From: CAYPNP01 sp964412195 | GTDB taxonomy: Bacteria > Acidobacteriota > JAAYUB01 | NCBI GenBank assembly: GCA_964412195.1 | Contig: CAYPNP010000004.1 | Coordinates: forward strand, 186,001-250,000 | DNA length: 64,000 bases | Direction: 5' to 3' | Shown here: positions 1 through 9,600 of the stretch, piece by piece | How positions within the stretch are numbered: the first letter of the stretch is position 1 | Layout: every line of letters starts with the position of its first letter | Program-made: the position numbers and the translations under genes | Notes under the pieces: generated by a model | Seen by the model: only the letters and a program-made list of their open reading frames with translations | What the model was told of the DNA's origin: nothing | The model's database searches: none

Positions 1-393
1 CGGGATTACAAGAAGGCAGCGGAATGGTACCTGAAGGCAGCTCTACAAGGCCATTCGCAAGCGCAGTGCTTTCTTGGCATAATGCTTTATGATGGAAGAG
101 GCGTCACACAGGATTATCAAAGGGCAATTTACTGGTTGTACGCGGCAGCCAATCAAAACGAGGCTCAGGCACAGTATTATCTGGGACGGATCTACTTCAA
201 TGGGAATGGAATTGACAAAGACCTCATCGCCGCATTTGCTTGGATCGATCTAGCCGCAACTAATGGATGGGAAGAAGCTCAACGCATTCAGGGCTATGTC
301 GCAAAACAACTGAGTTGTTCCCAGCTATCTGAAGGACTTCGTTTATCTCGAGAATGGGCTGAGGATATCAAGAAGCGACTCCAGAATGAGTAA
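1..393 (+). CDS. Sel1-repeat protein, C-terminal part (5' end outside window)
   Basis: The reading frame is open from the first base, so the gene starts left of the window and 130 residues remain. The visible part has about three Sel1-like (TPR-related) repeats, each with the pattern of paired helices ending in alanines (AAEWYLKAALQG, AIYWLYAAANQN, AFAWIDLAATNG) separated by LG-x-(I/M)-(L/Y)-(Y/F)-(D/N)-G-x-G turns. Sel1 repeats are protein-interaction solenoids that often work in signalling or envelope scaffolds; the partner here is unknown. The C-terminal 35 residues are charged and probably form a capping helix. Base composition is visibly lower in GC than the next gene, so it may have a different history. 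The family is clear; the role is not. Confidence 0.85.
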   Translation, partial: RDYKKAAEWYLKAALQGHSQAQCFLGIMLYDGRGVTQDYQRAIYWLYAAANQNEAQAQYYLGRIYFNGNGIDKDLIAAFAWIDLAATNGWEEAQRIQGYVAKQLSCSQLSEGLRLSREWAEDIKKRLQNE

Positions 394-577
394 TCAGGAC
401 ATCGTGAACTTTAGGGCTATTCTTAATTAGCACCTCCTACCCTTTGATATGCAATTGGATTTAAACAATATCCAATATCAATTGGCTTAGTTTCCTCGCG
501 GAGACACCTGACTTTCCCAAACTCGTGGTAGACTCCTCACAGACCACAATTCCCCAAGCCCAAAGGGAGGTTATTCC

Positions 578-1501
578 GTGGACATTCTCCAGGCGATCGG
601 CAACACGTCGCTGGTGAGGCTGCGCAAGGTCGTGCCGCCCGGCTGCGCGCACATCTACGCGAAGCTCGAGTGGGAGAACCCCACCGGCAGCGTCAAGGAC
701 CGGATGGCCCTGGCCGTGATCACCCAGGCGGAGGAGGACGGCCGCCTGCAGTCCGGCGGCACCGTGGTCGAGTACACCGGGGGCAGCACCGGCACGTCGC
801 TGGCGCTGGTCTGCGCGGCCAAGGGCTACCGCCTCCGGATCGTCACCTCCGACGCGTTCAGCCGGGAGAAGCGGGACCACATGGCGGCGCTCGGCGCGGA
901 GCTGACCCTGGTCCCGAGTGAGGGCGGCCTCACCACCAAGAAGCTGATCCTGGACATGATCGAGAAGGCCCGCGAGCTGAGCCAGGAGCCGAACACCTAT
1001 TGGACCGACCAGCTGCACAACACCGACAGCCTCGCGGGCTATGCCGCGCTGGGCGAGGAGATCTGGGCCGATACGAGCGGAGGAGTCGACGCCTTCGTCT
1101 ACTGCGTGGGCACGGCCGCGACCATCCGCGGCGTTGGGACGACGCTGAAGTGGCACAAGCCGGGCGTCCGGATCTTCGCCGTCGAGCCCGCCGAATCCTC
1201 GGTGCTGCTGGGCCATCCGCCGGGGCCGCACAAGATCGAGGGCGTCGGGATCGGCTACACCCCCCCGCTCTGGGATCCGGCGCTCGTGGACGAGATCCTG
1301 GCGGTCCGGACAGAAGACGCCAAAGCCATGGCGCGGCGCCTGGCGCGGGAGGAAGCGCTGTTTGCGGGGACGTCTTCCGGCGCCAATGTCCTGGCCGCCA
1401 TCGAAGTGGGCAAGCGCCTGGGGCCGGACGCGAAAGTGGTCACGCTGATGTCCGATTCCGGCCTCAAGTACCTGAGCACCGACGTGTACCGGCAGGGTTG
1501 A
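578..1501 (+). CDS. PLP-dependent cysteine synthase-like protein
   Basis: A 307-residue fold-type II PLP enzyme of the cysteine synthase / cystathionine beta-synthase family, a normal length for a stand-alone O-acetylserine sulfhydrylase. Motifs in order: GNTSLVRL at residues 8-15, the PLP lysine K40 in TGSVKDRMA, the substrate-binding loop TGGSTGTSLA at about 68-77, and the phosphate-binding GTSSGAN near 264. The start is a GTG at 578, chosen because AAAGGGAGG lies 7-15 bases before it. The gene stands alone: the 184-base gap upstream (394-577) is AT-rich with a weak inverted repeat near 444-479 but no clear promoter. It probably makes cysteine or a related beta-substituted alanine; exact substrates cannot be read from the sequence. 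Confidence 0.88.
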   Translation: MDILQAIGNTSLVRLRKVVPPGCAHIYAKLEWENPTGSVKDRMALAVITQAEEDGRLQSGGTVVEYTGGSTGTSLALVCAAKGYRLRIVTSDAFSREKRDHMAALGAELTLVPSEGGLTTKKLILDMIEKARELSQEPNTYWTDQLHNTDSLAGYAALGEEIWADTSGGVDAFVYCVGTAATIRGVGTTLKWHKPGVRIFAVEPAESSVLLGHPPGPHKIEGVGIGYTPPLWDPALVDEILAVRTEDAKAMARRLAREEALFAGTSSGANVLAAIEVGKRLGPDAKVVTLMSDSGLKYLSTDVYRQG

Positions 1502-1560
1502 AAAACCGGTCACTTTCCCGGCGGTTGGCCGATAAGTGGTGAAAGAGGTCAGGAATCGCC

Positions 1561-2091
1561 ATGGAAATCCACAGGCTGGGCTCGTTCCCGGATCTCCCGC
1601 TCGATTCCGCCCCGGCGGCGGAGGGCGAGACGGCGGTGAGGGGCGCGCGGCGCGGGGAAGCGACCCCGAAACCCGAAGATCCGGCGCCGCCCGCTGAAAA
1701 TGAGTCTCAGGGTCAACCGGCTGATTCGCTGCAGGCGGAATCCCGACAGAGCGCCGAGTCCCTGAAGGCCCGTCTGTTCGCCCGCTGCGACCCGGTCTCC
1801 GCCGGCGAAGCGGCCCAGGTCCTGCCGGAGGACGCCGGATCCTCCCCGATCGCGGACGTGGCGGATTACCTCCGGCGCCATCCGGGAGCGGGGGATTCGC
1901 TCGAAGGCATCGACGGCTGGAGAGAATTCGAGGGGATGGACGGATTGGACGCCCGGGGCGAGGGCGTCGCCATCGACCGGATCGTCATCCAGGGGGAAGG
2001 CTGGGTGCGGGATGGGGATACTACCGGATCCTCCGAATCATCGGGGGAGGCCGCCGGCGAGAACGGCGCGGAGGATCCGGACCGGGGCTGA
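1561..2091 (+). CDS. hypothetical low-complexity protein (M-E-I-H start)
   Basis: A 176-residue acidic protein with no domain I recognise. The first 70 residues are rich in Pro, Ala, Glu and Gly and probably disordered; a short structured-looking stretch follows (SLKARLFARCDPV, then ADYLRRHPG); the tail is Gly/Glu/Asp-rich. There is no signal peptide or membrane segment. It begins 59 bases after the cysteine synthase stop and may be co-transcribed; GAAAGAGG about 15 bases before the ATG is a loosely spaced ribosome site. Its opening MEIH resembles the MDIH openings of the genes at 17322-17708 and 26168-26653. GC-skewed codon use supports translation, but this could be a marginal gene. Confidence 0.5.
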   Translation: MEIHRLGSFPDLPLDSAPAAEGETAVRGARRGEATPKPEDPAPPAENESQGQPADSLQAESRQSAESLKARLFARCDPVSAGEAAQVLPEDAGSSPIADVADYLRRHPGAGDSLEGIDGWREFEGMDGLDARGEGVAIDRIVIQGEGWVRDGDTTGSSESSGEAAGENGAEDPDRG

Positions 2092-2233
2092 ATCGCGATC
2101 CACGGAACAGTCGTGCCGCAACCTGCTCTTCACCTCAGCGCGCGACATCGTCTACGCCGTAGTCCGGATCGGCCCGCCCCGGAACTCCGTAATTGGAAGC
2201 AGTGCTCCCGGGCGGGCGGACCGGGAGTACAGA

Positions 2234-2273
2234 GATTGTGACAAAACCTGAGTGGGACAGAGCCTTACACCAT
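2234..2273 (+). repeat. degenerate double copy of the GACAGAGCC dispersed repeat
   Basis: GATTGTGACAAAACCTGA is followed directly by GGGACAGAGCCTTACACCAT. Both halves match the consensus of the dispersed repeat found intact at 21133-21154 and 21833-21856, so this looks like a decayed tandem copy. It sits just downstream of the kinase stop codon, in the space between convergent genes. Confidence 0.55.
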
Positions 2274-2290
2274 GCCAATCGGCGGCAAGT

Positions 2291-4909
2291 TCATTCCGGA
2301 ATTGCCCGGTCCCACTCTTCCAGGGCAACCGAATCCTCCAGGAATACCAGCATTTTCCGGCACAGGATCGACGTGTCCTGGCGGCCGGCCGCCACATCCG
2401 CGGCGATGTGGGGCTGCAGTCCGCCGAGGCCGATTCGCCCCTGAAAATACAGGAGCACGGCAGCGAACGATGGCGGCTGCCCGCACTCCTCCGCGGCGGC
2501 GATGGCGGCCAGCTCCCGCCGGAAGAGAGCGCGCATCCGTTCCCTACTGCCGGGTTCCGCCAGGCGGGCGGAAATCGCCGCGACCCAGAGCCGGGACCAG
2601 GCTCGCCAAGAACATTCGACGGAGGGATCGCCGGCCAGCCCGGCAAAGAGGTCGCGCGCTTCGACCCACCGGCCTCCCTCGAGCAGCGAAAGGCCGCACA
2701 CCTGGCGCACATGGGCGCCAAGCCGCGGGTTCCGGGCGAAAACCGCCATGGCTGCTTCGTGCAGTGCCAAGGCCGAGTCGCCCTGGCCGGCGCGGCGCTC
2801 GCGGATCCCCAGGGCCGTGATCTGCTCGATGAGGCGATCCTGTTCCCAGGCGGACATGGACCGGGTGGCGTACTGGATTAGGGCGGCCGCCCCGGCGACA
2901 TCCCCGCGGCTGGCCGCCTCGCGGAAGAGGCGGATGGCGTTCGCCTGGACGAGGCCGGCCGCTTCCGCGTCTCCGGAACGGCGGGCCCGGTCCAGCTCGG
3001 CCACGGCAAGGTCAGATCGACCCCGCCGCACGTCCAGCTCCGCCAGGCCGATCCAAGCCCAACCCGCCAACTCGGTTCCTTCCAGGGCCCGGAAGGCTCT
3101 CCCGGCATCTCCGTCTTTCCCCGTCGTCAGCCGGGCCAGGCCGTATTTGTACCGGGCTGCCTGCCCCTCGGGTGTGTCAGGGTGGCTTTGCAGGATCGCT
3201 TGGTACAATCGGGCGGCTTCGTCGTATTCTCCACGCTCGTAAAAGGCATCCGGCACCGCCAGGCAGGAAACGTCCAGGGGCATGTCCCGCCGGTACAAGC
3301 GAACGTTGTCGAAGCGCCCTCCTCCGCCCCAGGAGTACAGTGCAACCCGGCCACCCCTGGCGGGGAAGAAATCCCGCAGACGGAGGATTTCCGTTCCGTC
3401 CACCTCGAGCCGGATGGTTTCGCCGACATGCTCGACCGTCACGTGGTGCCGGCGGCCGGGAACCACGCAGGCGGCGGGGGAATCGTTCCGGACCAGATCC
3501 GGCCCGTCCCGGCAGATCTGGGACCGCCGGTTGTAGATGGCGCCGAACTGGAGCAGGTACCCGGTGTCGACGGGATTGGCGGGATCGCAGTGGAGGGCGC
3601 AGGACAGATCGGAACCGCCGGGGCCCGGCGGTGACGCCTCCGGGAACCAGGCGTCATACTCGAGCCGGACGATGTCCGGACAATCGCCGGGCAACAGGAC
3701 CATGAAACCATACTGGTCGTCCCCCTGGCCGGTCAGCGATCCACCTTCCACCCGGGCCCGGCCGTGAGTCACCCGCCATCCGGGAGGCAGGATTCCCGCG
3801 TGAAAGTCCTCCTCGGTCACCAGGCGCCAGCCGGCCGCGAACCGGGACATCCGGTCCAGAAGCCCCCATCCCAGCCATGCGGCCAGCGCCAGGGCCGCCG
3901 CGGCCACCAAGGCGGCTGCGACCGGCAGGCGGTGCTTCCAGATTGTTTTACGCCAGCGGTACCACCAGCCGGCCCGGCGGGTGGCGATCGGTTCGAAGTC
4001 CAGGAAACGCTGCAGGTCGGCGGCGAGTTCCCCGGCGTCGCAGTACCGCCGTTCGGGCGCCTTGTCCAGGCACTTCAACAGGATGGTTTCCAGGTCATAG
4101 GGCACCCGGACTCCCTGCCGCGAGAAGGGCGGCGGCACGAAGTCCACGATCCGGAACACGATGCCGACCATCGTGTCCCCGGCAAAGAGCGGCCGGCCGG
4201 TCAGCATCTCGTAGCCGACCGCTCCCAGGGCGTGGACGTCGGCCGCGGCGGTCAGCTGGTGGGTGTGTCCGGCGGCCTGTTCCGGGGCCAGGTACAGGGC
4301 CGTGCCCATGACGTCGCCGGTCCGGGTCAGTGAGGAACCGCTGGCGGCGTCCAGGGCCAGGCCGAAGTCGGTGACCTTGGCTTGCCCGTCCGGTCCGATC
4401 AGGATGTTGCCGGGCTTGACGTCCCTGTGCACGATGCCGTGGCGGTGGGCTTCGGCGAGTCCCCCGGCGACCTGCAGCAGCAGCTGGGCCGCTTCCTTCG
4501 GCGGCACCCCCTCCGGGTGTCTCCGGATCAAGGCGGAGAGCGGCTGGCCTTCCACCAGTTCCATGGCGTAGTAGAAGTACTCGCCATCAGTGCCGGCATC
4601 GTAGATCTGGACCACATGGGGGTGGGCCAGGTTGGCGGCGATCCGGGCCTCCTGTTCGAAGCGTCGTAGCCGGACCGCCGCGTCGTCGCCGAGGTGCTTC
4701 TGCAGCAGGACTTTCAGGGCCACGGGGCGCCGCAACTGGGGGTCCTCCGCGCGGTAGACCACGCCGTATGCGCCGGCGCCCAGCCGGCCGGTGATCCGGA
4801 ACCGGCCGACGCGCTCGGGCAGGGGCGGGTCGTTGCGGTCCGGCCGGACTCGGGGAGGCGCGCTGTTTGGGCTGTTTTCCTCCGGGTGGCGGAGGTCGTC
4901 CTGCTCCAT
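2291..4909 (-). CDS. membrane Ser/Thr protein kinase with jelly-roll-like and TPR extracytoplasmic region
   Basis: An 872-residue PknB-type kinase. The kinase domain spans about 36-305 with all key parts: glycine loop GAGAYGVV (44-51), lysine K66 in VALKV, HRDVKPGN (161-168), DFG (181-183) and APE (208-210), so it should be active. A single membrane helix lies at about 328-350. The outer part begins with a roughly 190-residue region resembling a LamG/DUF1080-type beta sandwich (ending GGGGRFDNVRLYRRD) and continues into TPR-like helical repeats to the C-terminus (YERGEYDEAARLYQAIL). It probably senses an envelope ligand or assembles partners and phosphorylates cytoplasmic targets. GGGGAACGG precedes the ATG. 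It is monocistronic; no phosphatase gene is adjacent. Confidence 0.92.
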   Translation of the reverse strand: MEQDDLRHPEENSPNSAPPRVRPDRNDPPLPERVGRFRITGRLGAGAYGVVYRAEDPQLRRPVALKVLLQKHLGDDAAVRLRRFEQEARIAANLAHPHVVQIYDAGTDGEYFYYAMELVEGQPLSALIRRHPEGVPPKEAAQLLLQVAGGLAEAHRHGIVHRDVKPGNILIGPDGQAKVTDFGLALDAASGSSLTRTGDVMGTALYLAPEQAAGHTHQLTAAADVHALGAVGYEMLTGRPLFAGDTMVGIVFRIVDFVPPPFSRQGVRVPYDLETILLKCLDKAPERRYCDAGELAADLQRFLDFEPIATRRAGWWYRWRKTIWKHRLPVAAALVAAAALALAAWLGWGLLDRMSRFAAGWRLVTEEDFHAGILPPGWRVTHGRARVEGGSLTGQGDDQYGFMVLLPGDCPDIVRLEYDAWFPEASPPGPGGSDLSCALHCDPANPVDTGYLLQFGAIYNRRSQICRDGPDLVRNDSPAACVVPGRRHHVTVEHVGETIRLEVDGTEILRLRDFFPARGGRVALYSWGGGGRFDNVRLYRRDMPLDVSCLAVPDAFYERGEYDEAARLYQAILQSHPDTPEGQAARYKYGLARLTTGKDGDAGRAFRALEGTELAGWAWIGLAELDVRRGRSDLAVAELDRARRSGDAEAAGLVQANAIRLFREAASRGDVAGAAALIQYATRSMSAWEQDRLIEQITALGIRERRAGQGDSALALHEAAMAVFARNPRLGAHVRQVCGLSLLEGGRWVEARDLFAGLAGDPSVECSWRAWSRLWVAAISARLAEPGSRERMRALFRRELAAIAAAEECGQPPSFAAVLLYFQGRIGLGGLQPHIAADVAAGRQDTSILCRKMLVFLEDSVALEEWDRAIPE

Positions 4910-5311
4910 GGTCCGTTCCCCGCTGCTGCAAAGCGCTCGACCTTCGCTCGCACTCGAGCGAGCCGATCGGGCCGGATGGTGGAATGGCTGGATTCATTCT
5001 ACCGGCTGGGCCTGGAGATTGCAACTCAGGCGGAGCGGTCGACGCGTCGGAGACGCTCGCAGGACCGGCCGCCGGCCAAACAGTCGGGAATGGCCGGGCT
5101 GGGGCAGCGCCTGACAGCATCTCGTTTGACACCATGTCAGTTTGGCAGGACCTCTGCCGCCGTCCGGGCCGGCCCGCTTTCGAACTCCGCAGTGAAAGGC
5201 GTGTTCCCCGGCCGGCGGGCAGGGACAACGGGTGTCGTGTGGTATAGTGGGAGCAATGCAGGGATTTGCCGGCTCTCCATGACGGGAGACGGAAACAGGG
5301 AGGAAGACCGA

Positions 5312-5680
5312 ATGAGCACCCAGAACATCCAGAAAATCGGGAACGGAGGACGGGCCGCGGCGGCGCTGGCGCTGGCCGCGTGTCTGGTTGCCGGGTCGGC
5401 GTGCAGCGGGCTGTTCACCACCCGGGTCGGGGACATCCTCCAGCACCCGCGGGACTACGACGGCAAGATCGTCACCGTCGCCGGCACGGCCAGGAGCGTG
5501 ACCAGCATCGGTCCGCTGCGGAGCTTCATCCTGGACGACGGGACGGGCGCCATCCGCGTGCTGACCGAGCGGGCGGTGCCGCGTGAAGGCGAGGCGGTCA
5601 AGGTCGAGGGGACCGTCCAGCAATCGTTCGTTTTCTTCGGCGACAGCCTGATCGTGATCCACGAGGGGCCCGCCGACTGA
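5312..5680 (+). CDS. OB-fold-like lipoprotein
   Basis: A 122-residue predicted lipoprotein. The signal peptide runs to a lipobox LVAGSAC near residue 31, so the mature protein is a small membrane-anchored domain of about 90 residues. The pattern of beta strands with DILQHPRDYDGKIVTVAGTA, then FILDDGTGAIRVLT and VKVEGTVQQ is typical of small OB-fold proteins that bind nucleic acid, sugars or metal complexes outside the cytoplasm. I chose the ATG at 5312 because CAGGGAGGAAG lies just upstream and the signal peptide starts there; longer in-frame extensions overlap the divergent kinase promoter region and look non-coding. Ligand unknown. Confidence 0.78.
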   Translation: MSTQNIQKIGNGGRAAAALALAACLVAGSACSGLFTTRVGDILQHPRDYDGKIVTVAGTARSVTSIGPLRSFILDDGTGAIRVLTERAVPREGEAVKVEGTVQQSFVFFGDSLIVIHEGPAD

Positions 5681-5832
5681 CCGGCCGGCGCCGACGCCGG
5701 CGGCGACTGGCGCCCCGAATCTGTTCGGGATCAGAGGTTCAGTCCCCAGCAGATTGCCCGGGCGCTGACCGTCAATTCAGCTCCTCGACGTGAAGCACCA
5801 GTCCGTCCCGGCGGAACGGACGTCCTGCCTGA

Positions 5833-6336
5833 TCATTCCGGATCCTTTTTCGCCCGGTGGTAGCGGTCCTCCTTCCCGTTCGGCCACCGCAGGACCAGGA
5901 CGTCGCCGTCCGCATCGCGCTCCAGCCGCCAGCGGAACGCGCTCTGGGACAGTTTGCCCGGTTTCTCATAGTTGAATTCGGGCCGGCAGTTGTCCTTGCT
6001 GGTCAGCTTGGCCTCACGGTCCTGGAAGACGATGCGGTCGCCGGCCACCTCCAGCACCCCGGTCTCGAAACCCTGGATCTGCATGGTGCAGTCATACAGG
6101 GTTGAGGTCAGCAGGGCCGCATGCTGGTAGGTGCCGTCCGGCAGGATGCGGTAGGCGTACACGTTGAGGTTGGGGGCGCTAGGGGCCCCGGTGTTCGGAT
6201 TTTGATAGGATGAGCCGGACCCTTCGGTCATCTGCCAATCGCCCAGCAGCGAGGCGGGCACCGGGTCCGCGGCCAGGCAGGACGCGGCCACGAGAGAAGC
6301 GAGAACGAGACTGACAACCCCTCTCCGAGTCTTCAT
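5833..6336 (-). CDS. hypothetical secreted lipocalin-like/beta-rich protein
   Basis: A 167-residue protein with a signal peptide (KTRRGVVSLVLASLVAASCLAA). The mature part begins SLLGDWQMTEGSGSSYQNPN and continues as alternating beta strands with an internal C-x(15-30)-C pair that could form a disulphide; the opening SxxGxWxxxxG and final FRWRLERDADGDVLVLRW are the look of small extracytoplasmic lipocalin-like domains. The ATG at 6336 has GGAGG seven bases upstream (reverse strand). It lies downstream of the RND pump gene with a 293-base gap, so it is probably separately transcribed. Function is unknown. Confidence 0.72.
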   Translation of the reverse strand: MKTRRGVVSLVLASLVAASCLAADPVPASLLGDWQMTEGSGSSYQNPNTGAPSAPNLNVYAYRILPDGTYQHAALLTSTLYDCTMQIQGFETGVLEVAGDRIVFQDREAKLTSKDNCRPEFNYEKPGKLSQSAFRWRLERDADGDVLVLRWPNGKEDRYHRAKKDPE

Positions 6337-6629
6337 GATCCCCTCCTGATTGTTTTCCCGCGGCCGTCGCCGCGGCAGCGCCGGCCACGCGCCCCGCTCC
6401 GGCGAGCGAAGCGAATCGGCGGTCCCCCGAATCACACTGCCCCAATGAGGCCGGAACTGTTGGTTCTTGGATGGCGGCGGCTTCCCTCCGGCTTCACCGC
6501 CGGCTTGGAATATGGAGCGCGGTGACGAGGCGCAAGGCAGGATTTCCCAAACGCCGGCGACGGGCGCGCGCCGCAGCGCCCCGTCCCAACGCCGGTCGCC
6601 ACCGACGGCAGCGACGTCCGCCGAACAGC

Positions 6630-9600
6630 TTACTCCGTCGGCCCCTCCCACTTGACCAGCTTCAGGTCCAGCACGAAGATGGAGTAGATCACCGGCACCA
6701 GGATCAGGGTGATGAACGTGGCCATGGTCAGGCCGCCGATCTGGGCGTAGCAGAGCGGCTCCCAGAGCGGCCCGCCGTGCGCCGCCAGCGGGAACAGGGC
6801 GAACACCGTGGCGCCCACCGTGATCAGCACCGGCCGCAGCCGGATGATGCCGGCGTCCAGCAGCGCCTGCCGCATCGGCTCGCCCTCCGCGTGCTTCTCC
6901 TCGATGAAATCGAACAGCACGATGACGTGGCTGACGATGACGCCGATCAGGCTGATGCACCCTAGGAAGGCCATCATGCTGAACGGCGCGCCCATGACCA
7001 CCAGCCCGGCGAAGGCGCCCACCATGCCGTAGGGGATGGCCGAGAACACGATGAACGGCTTGATCGCGTTCTGGAACTGGAACACCAGTGCCAGGAAGAT
7101 GGCCGTGACGCAGATGGCCAGGACCACCAGCAGGTGCTTGAAGTCCTTGTCCTTGTTCTCCTTCTCGCCGCCGTACTCCATGTGGTACCCGGCCGGCAGT
7201 TTCTCCTGGAACTTGTCCAGCTGGGGCATGACGCTCTTCAGGAGGTCGGCGGAGAGGACGCCCGGCCTCGAGTAGCAGGACACGGTGATGGTGCGGAACT
7301 GGTTGCGGCGGCAGAGTTTTTCGGTCTGCATCTGCACCTGGGTGGAGGATACCTGCCGCAACGGCACTTTCTGGGGCCCCTCCATCGAGTAGACGTAGAG
7401 GTTCTCGATGTCGGAGAGCTTGGACCGCTCGTCCGGCCGCAGGCGGGCCACGATCTGGATCTGCTTGTCCTTGTCCTGCAGGAGGGACAGCGGGTAGCCG
7501 CTGATGCCGGAAACGGAGGAGACGGCCACGTCCATGTTCGAGACCCGGGCCATGTTGGCGCGGTCGGGATCCACCCGCAGCTCCACGGAGAAGGTCTCCG
7601 CCCCCCAGTCGTCGCGGACGCGCGCCGAGTCGGGGGACGCGAGCAGGATGCCCCTGGCCTGGCTGGCCAGCCGGCGCAACGTCCCCATGTCCTCGCCGGA
7701 GATCCGGAGTTGGATCGGCGTGCCGATGGGCTCGCCGCTCTCCAGCCGGCGCATGTCCGCCCGCACCCCGGGCAGCCCCTCCGTCAAGGCGGTCTGGATC
7801 GGGTCGACCAGGGGCAGGGTGTCGTGCTTGTCGCCCACCTGGATGAGAAGCTGGGCGTAGTTGAGCTGCCGCTGCTCGGGGTTTACCGAGAACCAGAAGC
7901 GCGGGCCGCCGCCGCCGATGAAGGTGGTGACGGACTTGAGCACCTGCCGCGGCTTGCCGTCCACGGGCGTTTGCCGCCCGTACTGATCCGTCACTTGCCG
8001 GATGATCGCCTCGGCCTGCCTGGCGCTGGCGTCGGTGGCGGTGATCGTGGAGTCCTCCGGCAGCCACAGGTCCACGAACGACAGGTAGGACAAGTCCTTG
8101 GGGAAGAACTCGTCCTTGAGATGGGCCATCAGAAACACGCCCAGGCCAAGGAACCCGAACGAGAGGAAAAGGGTTTTCCAGCGATGGGTCAGGGCCAGTG
8201 TCCCGAGCCGGTAATAGAACCCGGCGAAGCCGCTCTTGCGCCGCTCCTCCATCGGGCGGGGAGGCTTGCGGCTGGGGCGCAGGAGGTAATAACCGAGGGT
8301 CGGGATGAAGGTCATCGAAACCAGCCGGGAAGCCACCAGGGAGCAGCCCAGCACGATCGGCAGGCTGTAGACGAAGCGCCCCATGTCGCCGGGCAGCATC
8401 AGGAACGGCAGGTAGGCCACGATGTTGGTGACGGTGGCGTACATGATGGCGTGGGCCAGCCGCGTCGGGCCCAGCCAGGCGGCGATGACGCGCGGCTGGC
8501 CGCTGTCGAGCGAGCGTTTGATGGCGTCGTTGGCCACCACCGGGTCGTCCACCAGCAGCCCCAGGGCGATGATCAGCGAGGCGATGGAAACCTGCTGCAG
8601 GTCGATCCCCAGGAGATTGGCAAAGCCGAAGGTCATGGCCAGCGTCAGCGGGATCGAAAGGGCCATGAGCGTGGACGAGCGCCATTCCCAGAAGCCGAGC
8701 AGCGCCACCACGACCACCAGGATGATGGCCTCCCACAGGCTTTCCATGAAGAGGTCCACGTTCTCGGTGACCTGCAGCGGCTGGTCGGAGGTGCGCGCCA
8801 TGATGAGGTCCGGCGGGAGGAGTTTCTTGAGCTCAGCCATCTTCTGGTCCACGTCCTGGCCGAACTTGCCGATCTGCTCCCCGGCCCGCATCTGCACCGC
8901 CAGGGTGATGGCCCGGGAGCGCTGCCACTTTCCATCGGCATCCTTGTAGTTGAAATAGTTCAGGTAGGAGGGGGGGCTCTCGTAGCCGCGGAGGATGTCC
9001 ACCGAGTCGCGCAGGTACACCGGCGCCCCGCTGTCGGTCGTGCCGATGATCACGTCGCCGATTTCTTTTTCGCTCTTGAATTGGCCGGAGGGGTTGAGAA
9101 TGACGTTCTTGCCGCCGATGTCCAGGATGCCGCCCGGCAGCATGATGTTGCGGGCGTTGAGGACATTCTTGAGCTGGCTCTGCTGGAGGCCGGTGGCGGC
9201 CAGGCGCGCCTGGGAATACTCCAGGAACACCCGCTCATCCAGCACGCCCGACCGATCGATCCGCGAGACGCGCGACAGGGTCTGCAGCGACCGGGTGATC
9301 AGGTCGGTGTAGTCGTCCAGTTGCCGGAACGTGTACCGGTCGCCGGCCACTTCCCGCAGCTTCCCTTCCGCGTCGGCGGGGTCCCGGATCAGGGCGACGT
9401 TCCAGACGTCCGGGTGGAAATCGGGCACGTGGCTCTTCATCTCCAGCCGGACGAGCTTCATGATGGCGTCATCGTCGCCGGCGGCGGCGAAGTCGAAGCC
9501 GGCGAAGCCCGGGCCGCTGATCCGGACCACGTCCTGGGCAAACTGCACCTCCCGGATCACGCGCTCGAAATCCTCGAGACCGCGTTCGACAATGCGGGAA

